Shown one piece after another: positions 30,730 through 40,088 of a DNA stretch of 47,691 bases; position 1 is the first letter of the stretch, and the number at the start of each line of letters is the position of its first letter. This stretch comes from JABDCI01 sp964475835 (GTDB lineage: Bacteria > Verrucomicrobiota > Verrucomicrobiia > JABWAM01): NCBI GenBank assembly GCA_964475835.1, contig CAYYYL010000021.1, forward strand, positions 1-47,691, given 5' to 3'. Under the pieces are notes generated by a model that saw only the letters and a program-made list of their open reading frames with translations, had not been told where the DNA came from and did no database searches. Position numbers and translations under genes: made by a program.

Positions 30730-31674
30730 ATGAGTCATAAAATGAATCTTGTCCTCCCTTCCGGAACGCGCATTGTCACGCGTAGCGAAGCAAATCGCAT
30801 CGGCGGAGGAACTGCGATCCCATCTGGAGCTGTAGGAATCATTATGGAATCTCCCACGGATGCGCAGCATGCCTATAAAATCCGTTTCAATGACGGCGCG
30901 GATGCGATGCTGCGCCGCACGGAATTTTCCATCCTCAAAGAGTTCAAAGGCGAAGGAATTAATGTCGATGTGCATGGAATGGATTTTGAAGATTGGAAAC
31001 CTTTTATCATTTATCGCTGCGTTGTGGGCTCTCAAGCATTTGGTTTGAGTGATGAGGAATCGGATGTGGACCGCCGGGGAATTTACCTGCCATCAGCCGA
31101 ATTGCACTGGTCGCTCTATGGAGTGCCCGAACAGATTGAGAATAATGACACCCAGGAAACCTACTGGGAATTGCAGAAATTCATTGTCATGGCGCTCAAG
31201 GCCAATCCCAATATCTTGGAATGTTTGTACACACCGCTTGTCGAATTTGCATCACCCCTGGCACAGAAGCTTCTTGAGAAACGCCGTATTTTTCTTTCGA
31301 AACTAATTTATCAGACCTACAACGGCTATGTGATGAGCCAGTTCAAAAAACTGGAGCAGGATCTTCGCGCACACGGTGAGATCAAATGGAAACACGCCAT
31401 GCATCTGATGCGTCTTTTGCTGTCGGGCATTGCTGCTTTGCGGGAAGGTGAGCTTCGGGTTTGTCTTGATGAACATCGGGATGCCTTGCTGCAAATCAAA
31501 CGAGGTGAAATACCATGGAAGGATGTGAATGCCTGGCGGTTAAATCTGCACAAGGATTTTGATACCGCTTTTGGTTCCACAAGTTTGCCGGAGCGGCCAA
31601 ATTATGAAACCGCCAACCATTTTCTTATAAAAGCACGCCTTCAAAATTGCCACATTCGGCCCAACTGTTCATGA
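30730..31674 (+). CDS. Nucleotidyltransferase of the COG3541/RlaP type (1)
   Basis: 314 aa. About 75 residues of beta-rich N-terminal domain precede a pol-beta-type nucleotidyltransferase core with the diagnostic GSQAFGLSDEESDVDRRG (Gly100-Ser101, Asp112, Asp114), then a helical C-terminal domain. Proteins of this group are repeatedly found next to RNA ligases such as RtcB and are thought to add or process nucleotides at damaged RNA ends, which is not proven. It heads the rightward block. Its stop overlaps the next gene's start (ATGA). ATG 30742 is an alternative start. Confidence 0.78.
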   Translation: MSHKMNLVLPSGTRIVTRSEANRIGGGTAIPSGAVGIIMESPTDAQHAYKIRFNDGADAMLRRTEFSILKEFKGEGINVDVHGMDFEDWKPFIIYRCVVGSQAFGLSDEESDVDRRGIYLPSAELHWSLYGVPEQIENNDTQETYWELQKFIVMALKANPNILECLYTPLVEFASPLAQKLLEKRRIFLSKLIYQTYNGYVMSQFKKLEQDLRAHGEIKWKHAMHLMRLLLSGIAALREGELRVCLDEHRDALLQIKRGEIPWKDVNAWRLNLHKDFDTAFGSTSLPERPNYETANHFLIKARLQNCHIRPNCS

Positions 31675-32436
31675 CCATTGACCCACGACTTCGACGAATC
31701 GTCGCCGGGCAACCGCATCCNNNNNNNNNNTGCCACGATCAGTGGGGCTCATCTTTATGGTTTTCCATCTCCGGACTCCGACTACGATCTTCGTGGAGCA
31801 CATGTACTGCCTCTCGAAAAAATTGTGGGGCTCGAGATAAGCGGTGAGACAGTTGAGGATTCTCGAGTGGTTGAAGGATTGGAAATGGACATTGTGAGCC
31901 ATGATGTGAAAAAGTTTTTTAGCCTTTTACTGAAAAAGAATGGTTATGTGCTGGAGCAGCTTTATTCCCCATTGGTGGTTCACGCTACACCGGAACATGC
32001 CGAACTCAAGGAGATGGCGCGCGGCTGTATCACCAAACACCATTCCCATCACTATTTTGGTTTTGCGGAAACCGAATGGAAACTATTCGAAAAAGAGAGG
32101 CCACACCGAGTGAAACCCTTGCTCTATGTTTACCGGGTGTTGCTCACAGGAATTCATTTGATGCGCACAGGCGAAATTCAAGCCAATGTGGTCAAACTGA
32201 ATGAGGAATTCCGTTTGTCACAAATCAATGATCTCGTTGCGCGTAAGCTTGCTGGCCCGGAGAAGTCCACACTGGATGATGGAAACCTTGAGTTTCATCG
32301 GCGTGAATACGAACGCCTTCGCGGTGTGTTGCAATCAGCACATGAGGCCAGTCATTTAATTGAAACTCCGAGTGATGCAACCCGACATTCGTTGAATGAC
32401 TTATTGGTGCGGATACGCTTATTAACAATAGCTTAG
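31671..32436 (+). CDS. Nucleotidyltransferase of the COG3541/RlaP type (2), interrupted by an assembly gap
   Basis: Start ATG (MTIDPRLRRIVAGQPHP) and the body (ATISGAHLYGFPSPDSDYDLRGAHVLPL) lie in different frames separated by ten N. The family motif SGAHLYGFPSPDSDYDLRG is intact, so the gene is almost certainly continuous and the gap length is wrong by a non-multiple of three. About 250 aa, with a helical C-terminal domain. It is a divergent paralogue of the preceding gene, coupled to it by ATGA overlap, so the two may act together on RNA ends. Confidence 0.78.
31721..31730. other. Assembly gap (ten N)
   Basis: Ten unknown bases. The frames on either side indicate that the true length is not ten; for example nine or twelve would restore the reading frame. 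Confidence 0.95.
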
Positions 32437-32510
32437 ACACGATTTGAACGTCAGTTTTGGCGTTGCCCTTCTTTATCGGGTGTGGCTGAGTTCTGATTTT
32501 GTTGATTCAA

Positions 32511-33086
32511 ATGACTTGGACAGAATCCATCGCGACGGTATTCGGTCTGCTTTGCGTCTGGCTCACGGTTCGCCAGAATATTTGGTGCTGGCCGACGGGA
32601 CTGGTTCAGGTGGTTCTCTATATTTTTGTTTTTTACCATGCGAAGTTGTATTCGGATCTGATCCTTCACGTCATCTATGTGGTCCTGCAGATTTACGGAT
32701 GGTACCACTGGCTTCATGGCACGAAATCGCAGCAAACCCTTGAAGTCACCATCCAGACGGTCTGGCAAAATCTCATGTGGATTTTGACGGCATTTCTTGG
32801 AGCCATCGCGTGGGGATACGTCATGGCGTCTTTCACGGATGCGGCCGTGCCTTATTTCGATGCGTTCATTGTCGCCACCAGTTTGATTGCCCAATGGCTT
32901 ATGACCCGAAAGAAGCTGGAATCATGGTTCTTCTGGATCACAGTCGATGTCGTTGCGATTGGCGTCTATTTTTACAAATCACTTTATATGACAACCGGTC
33001 TATACACGGTGTTTTTGGTTCTCGCCATATCGGGATATTTTGCCTGGCGGAAATCCTTATCGAAACCTGGAATCCCTGCACTGTAA
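32511..33086 (+). CDS. pnuC: Nicotinamide riboside transporter PnuC
   Basis: 191 aa membrane protein with about seven helices and the PnuC signatures VWLTVRQNIWCWPTGLVQVVLYIFVF, LILHVIYVVLQIYGWYHW (substrate-site Trp/Tyr cluster) and the late WFFWITVDVVAIGVYF. PnuC carries nicotinamide riboside by facilitated diffusion, trapped by phosphorylation. The next gene, nadR, supplies that kinase and starts 1 bp after the pnuC stop. The ATG at 32511 was preferred to TTG 32499. Confidence 0.92.
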   Translation: MTWTESIATVFGLLCVWLTVRQNIWCWPTGLVQVVLYIFVFYHAKLYSDLILHVIYVVLQIYGWYHWLHGTKSQQTLEVTIQTVWQNLMWILTAFLGAIAWGYVMASFTDAAVPYFDAFIVATSLIAQWLMTRKKLESWFFWITVDVVAIGVYFYKSLYMTTGLYTVFLVLAISGYFAWRKSLSKPGIPAL

Positions 33087-33087
33087 A

Positions 33088-34107
33088 ATGAAAGTCGGAC
33101 TCACCCTTGGAAAATTTGCACCCCTGCATAAGGGGCATCAGCTTTTGATTGAAAAGGCCTTTTCAGAAAACGATCACGTGATCGTGATGGTTTATGATTC
33201 GCCGGACTTCACATCCGTTCCCTTGCCGACTAGGTCGGGTTGGATCAAGAGTCTGTATCCTTCCGTTGAGGTGATCGAAGCATGGGACGGTCCCATGGAA
33301 GTCAGTGATGCTCCTGATATCAAACAGCGGCATGAACAATACATTCTTTCAAAGTTGAAGGGGCGAAAAATCACTCATTTTTATTCAAGCGAATTTTATG
33401 GGGATCATGTGAGCAAGGCTCTTGGCGCAGTGGATCGTCGGATTGATCCGGAAAGAGGACAGATTCGGATTTCGGGGACCGCCATTCGAAAGGATCCCTT
33501 TGCCCACCGTCATCATCTCTCCTCTGTGGTGTATCGAGATCTCATTACCAGGGTTGTTTTTCTGGGTGCGCCCTCGACGGGAAAAACCACTTTGGTGGAA
33601 CAGTTCGCCAAGGCTTATTCCACGGTTTGGATGCCAGAATATGGGCGGGAGTACTGGGAAAAGCATCAAAATGAGAGGAGATTGTCGCTTGAGCAACTTG
33701 TGGAAATTGCGGAAGGCCATCGGGAGCGGGAAGAGCGGTTGATGATGGATGCCAGAAACTTTCTTTTTATCGATACCGATGCGACAACCACCCACATGTT
33801 TTCCCTTTATTACCACGGAAAAGCGCATCCCCGTCTTGCCGAATTGGCCCGTGACACACTGAAACGATACGACCTCTTTTTCCTTTGCGGGGATGAGATC
33901 CCTTATCACGACACATGGGACAGGTCGGGTGAAGTCAATCGTGCCGTCTTTCAAAAACAAATTCGGGCAGACCTTCTGGAACGCAAAATTCCCTTCATCA
34001 GTTTGAAAGGAAGCCTTGAAGAGCGAATGGAAAAGGTTGCCAACACGCTCAAAGGATTCGATAAATTCAGCTCCTTCGGAGACAATTTGACCAAGAAGCA
34101 ACCCTGA
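33088..34107 (+). CDS. nadR: NadR-like NMN adenylyltransferase / ribosylnicotinamide kinase
   Basis: 339 aa, cytosolic. The N-terminal adenylyltransferase has LGKFAPLHKGHQ (HxGH-type motif) and the SGTAIRKDPF motif. The C-terminal kinase has Walker A FLGAPSTGKTTL and the DTDATTT region. The protein makes NMN from nicotinamide riboside and then NAD. It lacks the N-terminal HTH of E. coli NadR, so it is an enzyme rather than a repressor. It sits directly behind pnuC. Confidence 0.9.
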   Translation: MKVGLTLGKFAPLHKGHQLLIEKAFSENDHVIVMVYDSPDFTSVPLPTRSGWIKSLYPSVEVIEAWDGPMEVSDAPDIKQRHEQYILSKLKGRKITHFYSSEFYGDHVSKALGAVDRRIDPERGQIRISGTAIRKDPFAHRHHLSSVVYRDLITRVVFLGAPSTGKTTLVEQFAKAYSTVWMPEYGREYWEKHQNERRLSLEQLVEIAEGHREREERLMMDARNFLFIDTDATTTHMFSLYYHGKAHPRLAELARDTLKRYDLFFLCGDEIPYHDTWDRSGEVNRAVFQKQIRADLLERKIPFISLKGSLEERMEKVANTLKGFDKFSSFGDNLTKKQP

Positions 34108-34109
34108 CC

Positions 34110-34997
34110 ATGGATTCCTCAAAAATCGTCGTCGCTCCCAAAATGAGTAAATACGAGTGGGACATGTGCCGCTTCGAGCTGACAGCACGCCAGGTGATCG
34201 CCAAATATAAAAAGGAGGGAGTAAATCCAGAGCCCATTCTTGCAAGTCACGAGCGGCAAAGGGAATCTCTCAATCTGATCAAAGCCCTTTTCAAAAAAGC
34301 TTCGTTTCTTTCCAGAAACCAGCTTTCTCTCAAACGGTTGTCTAACGCCAAAATGGTTGTTGTCCTGGGAGGGGACAACCATTTTCAATACGTTTCCCAT
34401 TTTGTGAGACGTTCCCTGGTGGTGGGTATTAATTCCGATCCGGTGCGAAGCGATGGATCGTTGACGCCATTCGACCCGGAAAGTTTTCAACGAATGTTCC
34501 CATCCCTTGAAGCAGGACGCCACCAAGTTCAATTTTGGACCCGAATCAGGGTTGTTTTGAATGAAAGGCCCTTGCCGAGCCTTGCACTCTCCGAAGTCTT
34601 TTTGGGGGAGTCGCACCGCATGAACATGTCCCGGCACAAGGTTTCCTTTAAAAAGAAAGTTGAAGTACAGAAATGCTCGGGGCTGTTGATTGCCACAGGT
34701 TCCGGTTCTTCCGGGTGGTATGATTCAGCCGGACGCTACTTGTTTCCCAAAGGAAAACGTTTTCCCAAAGCGGAAAAGATCCTCAAGTTCCTGGTGACCG
34801 AGCCTTTTCATGGAAGATTATCACGCTGCTCCCTGCTGCACGGTGACATTCGAAAAAATGAAGAAATCAAAATCGTGTCCCGGAATGACGCGGGAGGCGT
34901 GCTGATTGTTGATTCACAGGAAGAGCATCCCTTCCGTGAAGGAAGCGTTGCCAGCCTGAAAATAGGCCTGCCGCTTAAGGTTTTGGTTCCAAACTGA
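34110..34997 (+). CDS. NAD kinase-like protein (1)
   Basis: 295 aa. NAD-kinase fold motifs appear as VVVLGGDNHFQYV (residues 83-95, where the canonical motif is GGDGT), VGINSDPVRSDGSLTPF, and SGLLIATGSGSSGWYDSAG. NAD kinases make NADP from NAD. The Gly-to-Asn change in the central motif makes activity uncertain, though some eukaryotic-type NAD kinases also deviate. It starts 2 bp after nadR. A second paralogue lies at 40085-41086. Confidence 0.75.
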   Translation: MDSSKIVVAPKMSKYEWDMCRFELTARQVIAKYKKEGVNPEPILASHERQRESLNLIKALFKKASFLSRNQLSLKRLSNAKMVVVLGGDNHFQYVSHFVRRSLVVGINSDPVRSDGSLTPFDPESFQRMFPSLEAGRHQVQFWTRIRVVLNERPLPSLALSEVFLGESHRMNMSRHKVSFKKKVEVQKCSGLLIATGSGSSGWYDSAGRYLFPKGKRFPKAEKILKFLVTEPFHGRLSRCSLLHGDIRKNEEIKIVSRNDAGGVLIVDSQEEHPFREGSVASLKIGLPLKVLVPN

Positions 34998-35016
34998 TTT
35001 TGATGCGAAAATGGAG

Positions 35017-35045
35017 TGGACAAAATTTATGTTAGTGTATATATT
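35017..35045 (+). promoter_or_regulatory. Promoter for pncB-nadE
   Basis: TGGACA at 35017-35022, a 17-bp spacer and TATATT at 35040-35045. The -10 lies within the palindromic operator 35031-35053, so repressor binding would block it. Confidence 0.65.
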
Positions 35046-35053
35046 ACACTAAC
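35031..35053. promoter_or_regulatory. NrtR-type operator upstream of pncB
   Basis: Palindrome GTTAGTGTA-TATAT-TACACTAAC with 9-bp arms. The core TTAGTGTA-N5-TACACTAA also occurs upstream of the nrtR-like gene at 38290-38310. Two matching sites, one on the regulator's own gene and one on NAD genes, strongly suggest the NrtR target. Confidence 0.8.
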
Positions 35054-35066
35054 TATGGCTCTTCTC

Positions 35067-36257
35067 ATGAAACCTGTTATTACCTCTCTTGCGGACACGG
35101 ACCTCTACAAATTTACCATGGCGCAGGTGGCGTTGCATCAGTTTCCAGACACCCAGGTGGAGTACGAGTTCCGTTGCCGGACCGAGGGTGTGGATTTGAG
35201 GCCCTTTGCCCGGCAGATTCGTGAGCAGGTTGATGCCTTGCGAGAGCTGGTTTTTACCCAGGAAGAGATCCAACACCTTGGATCCCTGAGGTATATCAAG
35301 CCGGCTTTCCTCGATTTTTTGAGGATTTTGCGTCTCAACCCGGACTTTGTTGAAATCGGAGGCAGGGACCAACTCGAAATTCGGGTTCGGGGAAGTTGGC
35401 CGCATGCCATTTGGTTTGAAATCCCGATTTTGGCCATGGTGTGTGAGGCGTATTATCAAACCGCCCATCCCAATCCCGATTTTCAAGGAGCAGAAAAGAA
35501 GTTGCTGGAGAAAATTGAGTTGGTCCGCAAATTCGAAAAAAAATATCCCGCAAAAAAATTCCGGCTGATTGAATTCGGAACCCGACGGCGTTTTTCACGA
35601 ACCTGGCAGGAGCGCGTAGTGGAAATCCTGCGCAATGAGATTCCGGAACAACTCTGGGGTACCAGCAATGTTCATCTCGCCCAGGCTTTTCAACTCCGGG
35701 CCATTGGCACCATGGCCCATGAATTCCTGCAGGCCATGCAGGGAATGGATATCCGCTTGTCCAACAGCCAGCGATTGGCTCTTCAAAGCTGGGCGGATGA
35801 GTACCGGGGCGATCTGGGGATTGCGCTGACGGATGTGATTGGAATCGATGCCTTCCTGAACGACTTCGATCTCTATTTCGCCAAGCTTTTTGACGGACTG
35901 CGTCACGATTCAGGGGATCCTTTTGAATGGACGGAACGCATTCTGGCCCATTACCGCAATCTTCGAATCAATGCTGAGGATAAAGCCGTGGTGTATTCGG
36001 ACAGCCTTAATATTCCGAAAGCCTTGGAGTTATGCGAACGTTACGAGGGGCGGATTCGCACTTCGTTTGGAATTGGGACCAACCTGACTTGCGACATTCC
36101 CGGGGTCAAACCCCTCAATATTGTCATGAAAATGACCCGTTGCAACGGCCAGCCTGTAGCCAAGTTGTCCGATGCTCCAGGCAAAACGATTTGCCAGGAC
36201 CAGACGTTTCTCGATTATCTTCGCTCCGTATTTAAGGTGAAAACCCCCACCCAATAA
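35067..36257 (+). CDS. pncB: Nicotinate phosphoribosyltransferase
   Basis: 396 aa. PncB signatures are DTDLYKFTMAQ at the N-terminus, FEIPILAMVCEAYY, LIEFGTRRRFS, and FDGLRHDSGDPFEW before the phosphate-binding end SFGIGTNLT. It converts nicotinate plus PRPP to nicotinate mononucleotide in the Preiss-Handler route, using nicotinate made by the PncA encoded downstream. An earlier in-frame ATG at 35055 lies 1 bp past the operator and is less likely. It is followed by nadE after 7 bp. Confidence 0.92.
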   Translation: MKPVITSLADTDLYKFTMAQVALHQFPDTQVEYEFRCRTEGVDLRPFARQIREQVDALRELVFTQEEIQHLGSLRYIKPAFLDFLRILRLNPDFVEIGGRDQLEIRVRGSWPHAIWFEIPILAMVCEAYYQTAHPNPDFQGAEKKLLEKIELVRKFEKKYPAKKFRLIEFGTRRRFSRTWQERVVEILRNEIPEQLWGTSNVHLAQAFQLRAIGTMAHEFLQAMQGMDIRLSNSQRLALQSWADEYRGDLGIALTDVIGIDAFLNDFDLYFAKLFDGLRHDSGDPFEWTERILAHYRNLRINAEDKAVVYSDSLNIPKALELCERYEGRIRTSFGIGTNLTCDIPGVKPLNIVMKMTRCNGQPVAKLSDAPGKTICQDQTFLDYLRSVFKVKTPTQ

Positions 36258-36264
36258 AATTGCC

Positions 36265-38256
36265 ATGCATCTTATCAAAGTTGCCGCGGCTGCCTTGAAT
36301 CAAACCCCTCTCGATTGGAGCGGGAATCAGGAAAATATTGTCCGGGCCATTCATGAGGCAAAAAAGGAGGGCGTTGCCATTCTCTGTCTTCCCGAACTCT
36401 GCATCACGGGATATGGCTGCGAAGATGCGTTTCATTCCCTAGCGACGGAACGGAATGCGTGGTCGGTTTTGCGGGAAATTGTACCTGAATCCAAGGGAAT
36501 GATCGTAACCCTGGGCGTTCCGGTGCTTCATCAAAACGCGTTGTTTAACACCGCGGCCTTCCTCGCGGATGGAAAACTTGCCGGGCTGGTCGCCAAGCAA
36601 TTTCTTGCGGGGGATGGGCTTCACTACGAACCCCGTTGGTTCAAGCCATGGCCCGCAGGCAGCCAGGTCATGGTGGAGCGCAATGGTTGGAACATTCCGA
36701 TGGGCGATCTTTATTTTGACTGCAAAGGCGTTCGGCTGGGATTTGAAATTTGCGAAGATGCCTGGGTGGCCAACCGGCCTGGAACAAGGTTGGCGCGGAA
36801 GTCGGTGGATTTCATTTTAAATCCAAGCGCAAGTCACTTTGCTTTTGGTAAGGTGGAAACTAGGAAACGGTTTGTCATCGAAGGATCGCGCGCCTTTGGA
36901 GTGGCTTATCTTTATGCCAATCTGCTGGGCAATGAAGCCGGCCGGGTCATCTATGATGGCAGCGCCCTGGTTGCGTCAGAAGGAAAGCTGATGGCCTATG
37001 GGCCGCGTTTTTCCTTTCGTCCCGTGGTCCTGACAACAGCTCTTGTCGATTTGGATGCCAATCGCCTCAATCGCACCCGGCTTGCCAGCTATCAACCTGA
37101 TCTGGAGTCGAGGGAGGATGGCGTTTTATGCGGATTTGAAATTCCCAGGCATGAGGCGACACCCGCCAAAGATCAGGTCAGAAAAGGAATGGAGGCGGAA
37201 CTTTCGAAAGAAGAGGAATTTGCCTATGCCGTGGCTTTGGGCTTGTTCGATTATCTTCGAAAATCACGCCTCAAGGGTTTTACGGTTTCACTTAGTGGGG
37301 GTGCAGATTCAGCGGCGGTTTCTGTTTTGGTTGCCCTGATGGTTGGTTTTGGCATGCGGGAGTTGGGTTTAAAGGGATTTTACGAGCGATTGCGCCATAT
37401 TTGGAGTTTGGAGGATTGTCGTGTTGAAAAGGATTTTGTCCACAAGCTGCTGACGTGTGTTTATCAGGGCACGTCACAGAGTTCGAACACCACTCGAAAT
37501 GCGGCACGGACGGTCGCTGAAGCTTTGGGAGCCGAGTTCCTGGATTTTGACCTGCAGAACATGGTGGATGCCTATGTGCAGTTGGTGGAAAGGGGTTTTG
37601 GGAACCGATTGACGTGGGAAAAGGATGATATTTCGCTCCAAAATATTCAGGCCCGAACCCGCGCGCCTGGTGTCTGGCTGGTGGCCAATGTGCGCAATGC
37701 CCTTCTGCTCGCAACGAGCAATCGTTCCGAGGCTGCGGTGGGTTACACCACCATGGATGGTGACACCTGTGGAGGATTGAGCCCGATTGGCGGAATCGAC
37801 AAAGCCTTTCTTCTGCGCTGGTTGAAATGGATGGAAACTCATGGACCCAAGGAAACAGGGCCCATCCCCCAACTCGCCTGCATCACCGCCCAGGCGCCAA
37901 CTGCTGAATTGCGACCCACTGCGATGGGGCAGACGGACGAAGGGGATTTGATGCCCTACGTGATCCTCGATTTCATTGAAAGGGCGGCGATCCGTGACAA
38001 GCTGGCTCCAGCGGACGTGCTTCGGAAGCTGCACGGCGAATATCCGCAATACGGGGGCAAACTGGTCGAATGGATTGAACGTTTCTTTCGTCTTTGGTCA
38101 CGAAATCAGTGGAAGCGGGAGCGCTATGCCCCGTCATTTCACCTGGATGACGAGAACCTGGATCCCAAGACTTGGTGCCGGTTTCCCATCCTTTCCGGAG
38201 GGTTTGAGCGGGAACTGGCCGAAATGAGAGATTTCGCTACGAAAATCCTGGGCTAA
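36265..38256 (+). CDS. nadE: Glutamine-dependent NAD+ synthetase
   Basis: 663 aa. The N-terminal nitrilase-type glutaminase domain has the Glu44, Lys111, Cys163 triad (LPELCITGYG, LVAKQFLAG, FEICEDAW). The C-terminal synthetase has the PP-loop SLSGGADSAA, QARTRAPGVWLVANV and LLATSNRSEAAVGYTTMDGD. It amidates nicotinate adenine dinucleotide to NAD. No dedicated nadD is seen in the window, so the adenylylation step must come from NadR, the fused protein at 43611-45245, or the host. Confidence 0.93.
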   Translation: MHLIKVAAAALNQTPLDWSGNQENIVRAIHEAKKEGVAILCLPELCITGYGCEDAFHSLATERNAWSVLREIVPESKGMIVTLGVPVLHQNALFNTAAFLADGKLAGLVAKQFLAGDGLHYEPRWFKPWPAGSQVMVERNGWNIPMGDLYFDCKGVRLGFEICEDAWVANRPGTRLARKSVDFILNPSASHFAFGKVETRKRFVIEGSRAFGVAYLYANLLGNEAGRVIYDGSALVASEGKLMAYGPRFSFRPVVLTTALVDLDANRLNRTRLASYQPDLESREDGVLCGFEIPRHEATPAKDQVRKGMEAELSKEEEFAYAVALGLFDYLRKSRLKGFTVSLSGGADSAAVSVLVALMVGFGMRELGLKGFYERLRHIWSLEDCRVEKDFVHKLLTCVYQGTSQSSNTTRNAARTVAEALGAEFLDFDLQNMVDAYVQLVERGFGNRLTWEKDDISLQNIQARTRAPGVWLVANVRNALLLATSNRSEAAVGYTTMDGDTCGGLSPIGGIDKAFLLRWLKWMETHGPKETGPIPQLACITAQAPTAELRPTAMGQTDEGDLMPYVILDFIERAAIRDKLAPADVLRKLHGEYPQYGGKLVEWIERFFRLWSRNQWKRERYAPSFHLDDENLDPKTWCRFPILSGGFERELAEMRDFATKILG

Positions 38257-38289
38257 TAAAAACTTCAAAAAAGACGTTTTTCGCTTGAT

Positions 38290-38310
38290 TTAGTGTATAT
38301 TTTACACTAA
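38290..38310. promoter_or_regulatory. NrtR-type operator upstream of nrtR
   Basis: TTAGTGTA-TATTT-TACACTAA, the same 8-bp arms as the site before pncB. It lies 27 bp before the regulator's start codon, implying autoregulation. Confidence 0.8.
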
Positions 38311-38337
38311 GCTATTCATAAGAAAGAAAGATTACCC

Positions 38338-39027
<690 letters not shown>

Positions 39028-39062
39028 AACAATTTCAGATCAACACCAACGAAAGGCACATC

Positions 39063-40088
39063 ATGTTAGGCATTAAATTCATCAAGATCCAACCCACCAC
39101 CTACCTCCTGCAGTATCGCGGAGGTAAGATCGTTCGCGAAGGATTGGGATTATCGTTCTTCTATTACGCGCCTACCACGTCTCTCGTGGCTGTGCCCGTA
39201 GCCAGCACGGATGCGCCTTTTATCTTTGAAGAGACGACGGCGGATTTTCAAACGGTGACGATCCAGGGGCAGGTCACCTATCGTGTGGGAGAACCCAAAC
39301 GACTGGCTTCGCTACTCAACTACACCCTGACCCCCAATGGGCAGGCTTATGTTTCGGAGGATCCGGAGAAATTGCCCGAACGTGTCATTCACGTCATCAA
39401 CGTGCTGGCGCGGGCCGAACTCCAAAAGCTTCCCCTCCGGGAGGCCATCCGCGCTTCGGACGCCTTGGTCAAGACCGTGAAAGACCGGCTAACGACCGCC
39501 GAGGAGATCAATTCTCTCGGCCTTGAAGTGCTGGGCCTCACCATTCTGGCGATCAAACCCACTCCCGAAACCGCGAGAGCGCTTGAAGCAGAGACCCGCG
39601 AAAAAATGTTTCGCGAGGCCGATGAAGCTGTGTATACGCGGCGCAATGCAGCCGTGGAACAGGAACGTGGGATCAAGGAAAACGAGTTGAACACCGAAAT
39701 TGCGGTGGAAAACAAGAAGCGGCAGATCCGTGAGACGCAGATGGAAGGGGAACGGGCCGTGCAGGAAAAGAAGCACCTCGTGGAAAAAGAGGCGCTTGAA
39801 GCCAACATCGGCCTGGAAGACCGGCGCAAGGAATTGGTCGGTCTCGCCGCGGAAAATGCCAAGGCGGAAGCGGATGCCCGCGCCTATGGGGTGGAAACCA
39901 CCATGAAGGCACTGGGCAATGCGGATGCCCGGATCCTGCAGGCGCTGGCCAGCACCGGAATGAGGCCGGAGCAATTGATCGCCTTTGCCTTCCAGGAACT
40001 GGCCGGCAAGGCCGAAAAGATCGGACAACTTAACATTACCCCCGACTTGCTCCGGGAATTGATGGGACCCACCGCCGCAAGAAAATGA
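39063..40088 (+). CDS. SPFH/band-7 domain protein with coiled coil
   Basis: 341 aa, without an obvious N-terminal membrane helix. The SPFH domain spans roughly residues 10-180 (GGKIVREGLGLSFFYYAPTTSLVAVPV, VTIQGQVTYRVGEPKRLASLL, GLEVLGLTILAIKPTPETARAL). It is followed by a charged coiled coil (residues 180-270, KENELNTEIAVENKKRQIRETQMEGE) and a C-terminal helical segment. It is the second SPFH protein of the element and unlike the slipin next to rtcB. Placement inside the NAD operon suggests a scaffold for the NAD enzymes or membrane sensing; this is inference. It overlaps the next gene by ATGA. Confidence 0.82.
   Translation: MLGIKFIKIQPTTYLLQYRGGKIVREGLGLSFFYYAPTTSLVAVPVASTDAPFIFEETTADFQTVTIQGQVTYRVGEPKRLASLLNYTLTPNGQAYVSEDPEKLPERVIHVINVLARAELQKLPLREAIRASDALVKTVKDRLTTAEEINSLGLEVLGLTILAIKPTPETARALEAETREKMFREADEAVYTRRNAAVEQERGIKENELNTEIAVENKKRQIRETQMEGERAVQEKKHLVEKEALEANIGLEDRRKELVGLAAENAKAEADARAYGVETTMKALGNADARILQALASTGMRPEQLIAFAFQELAGKAEKIGQLNITPDLLRELMGPTAARK

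Noticed and set aside
30536..30733. 65-aa open frame before the first nucleotidyltransferase
   Set aside because: No recognisable motif, and it overlaps the start of the real gene.
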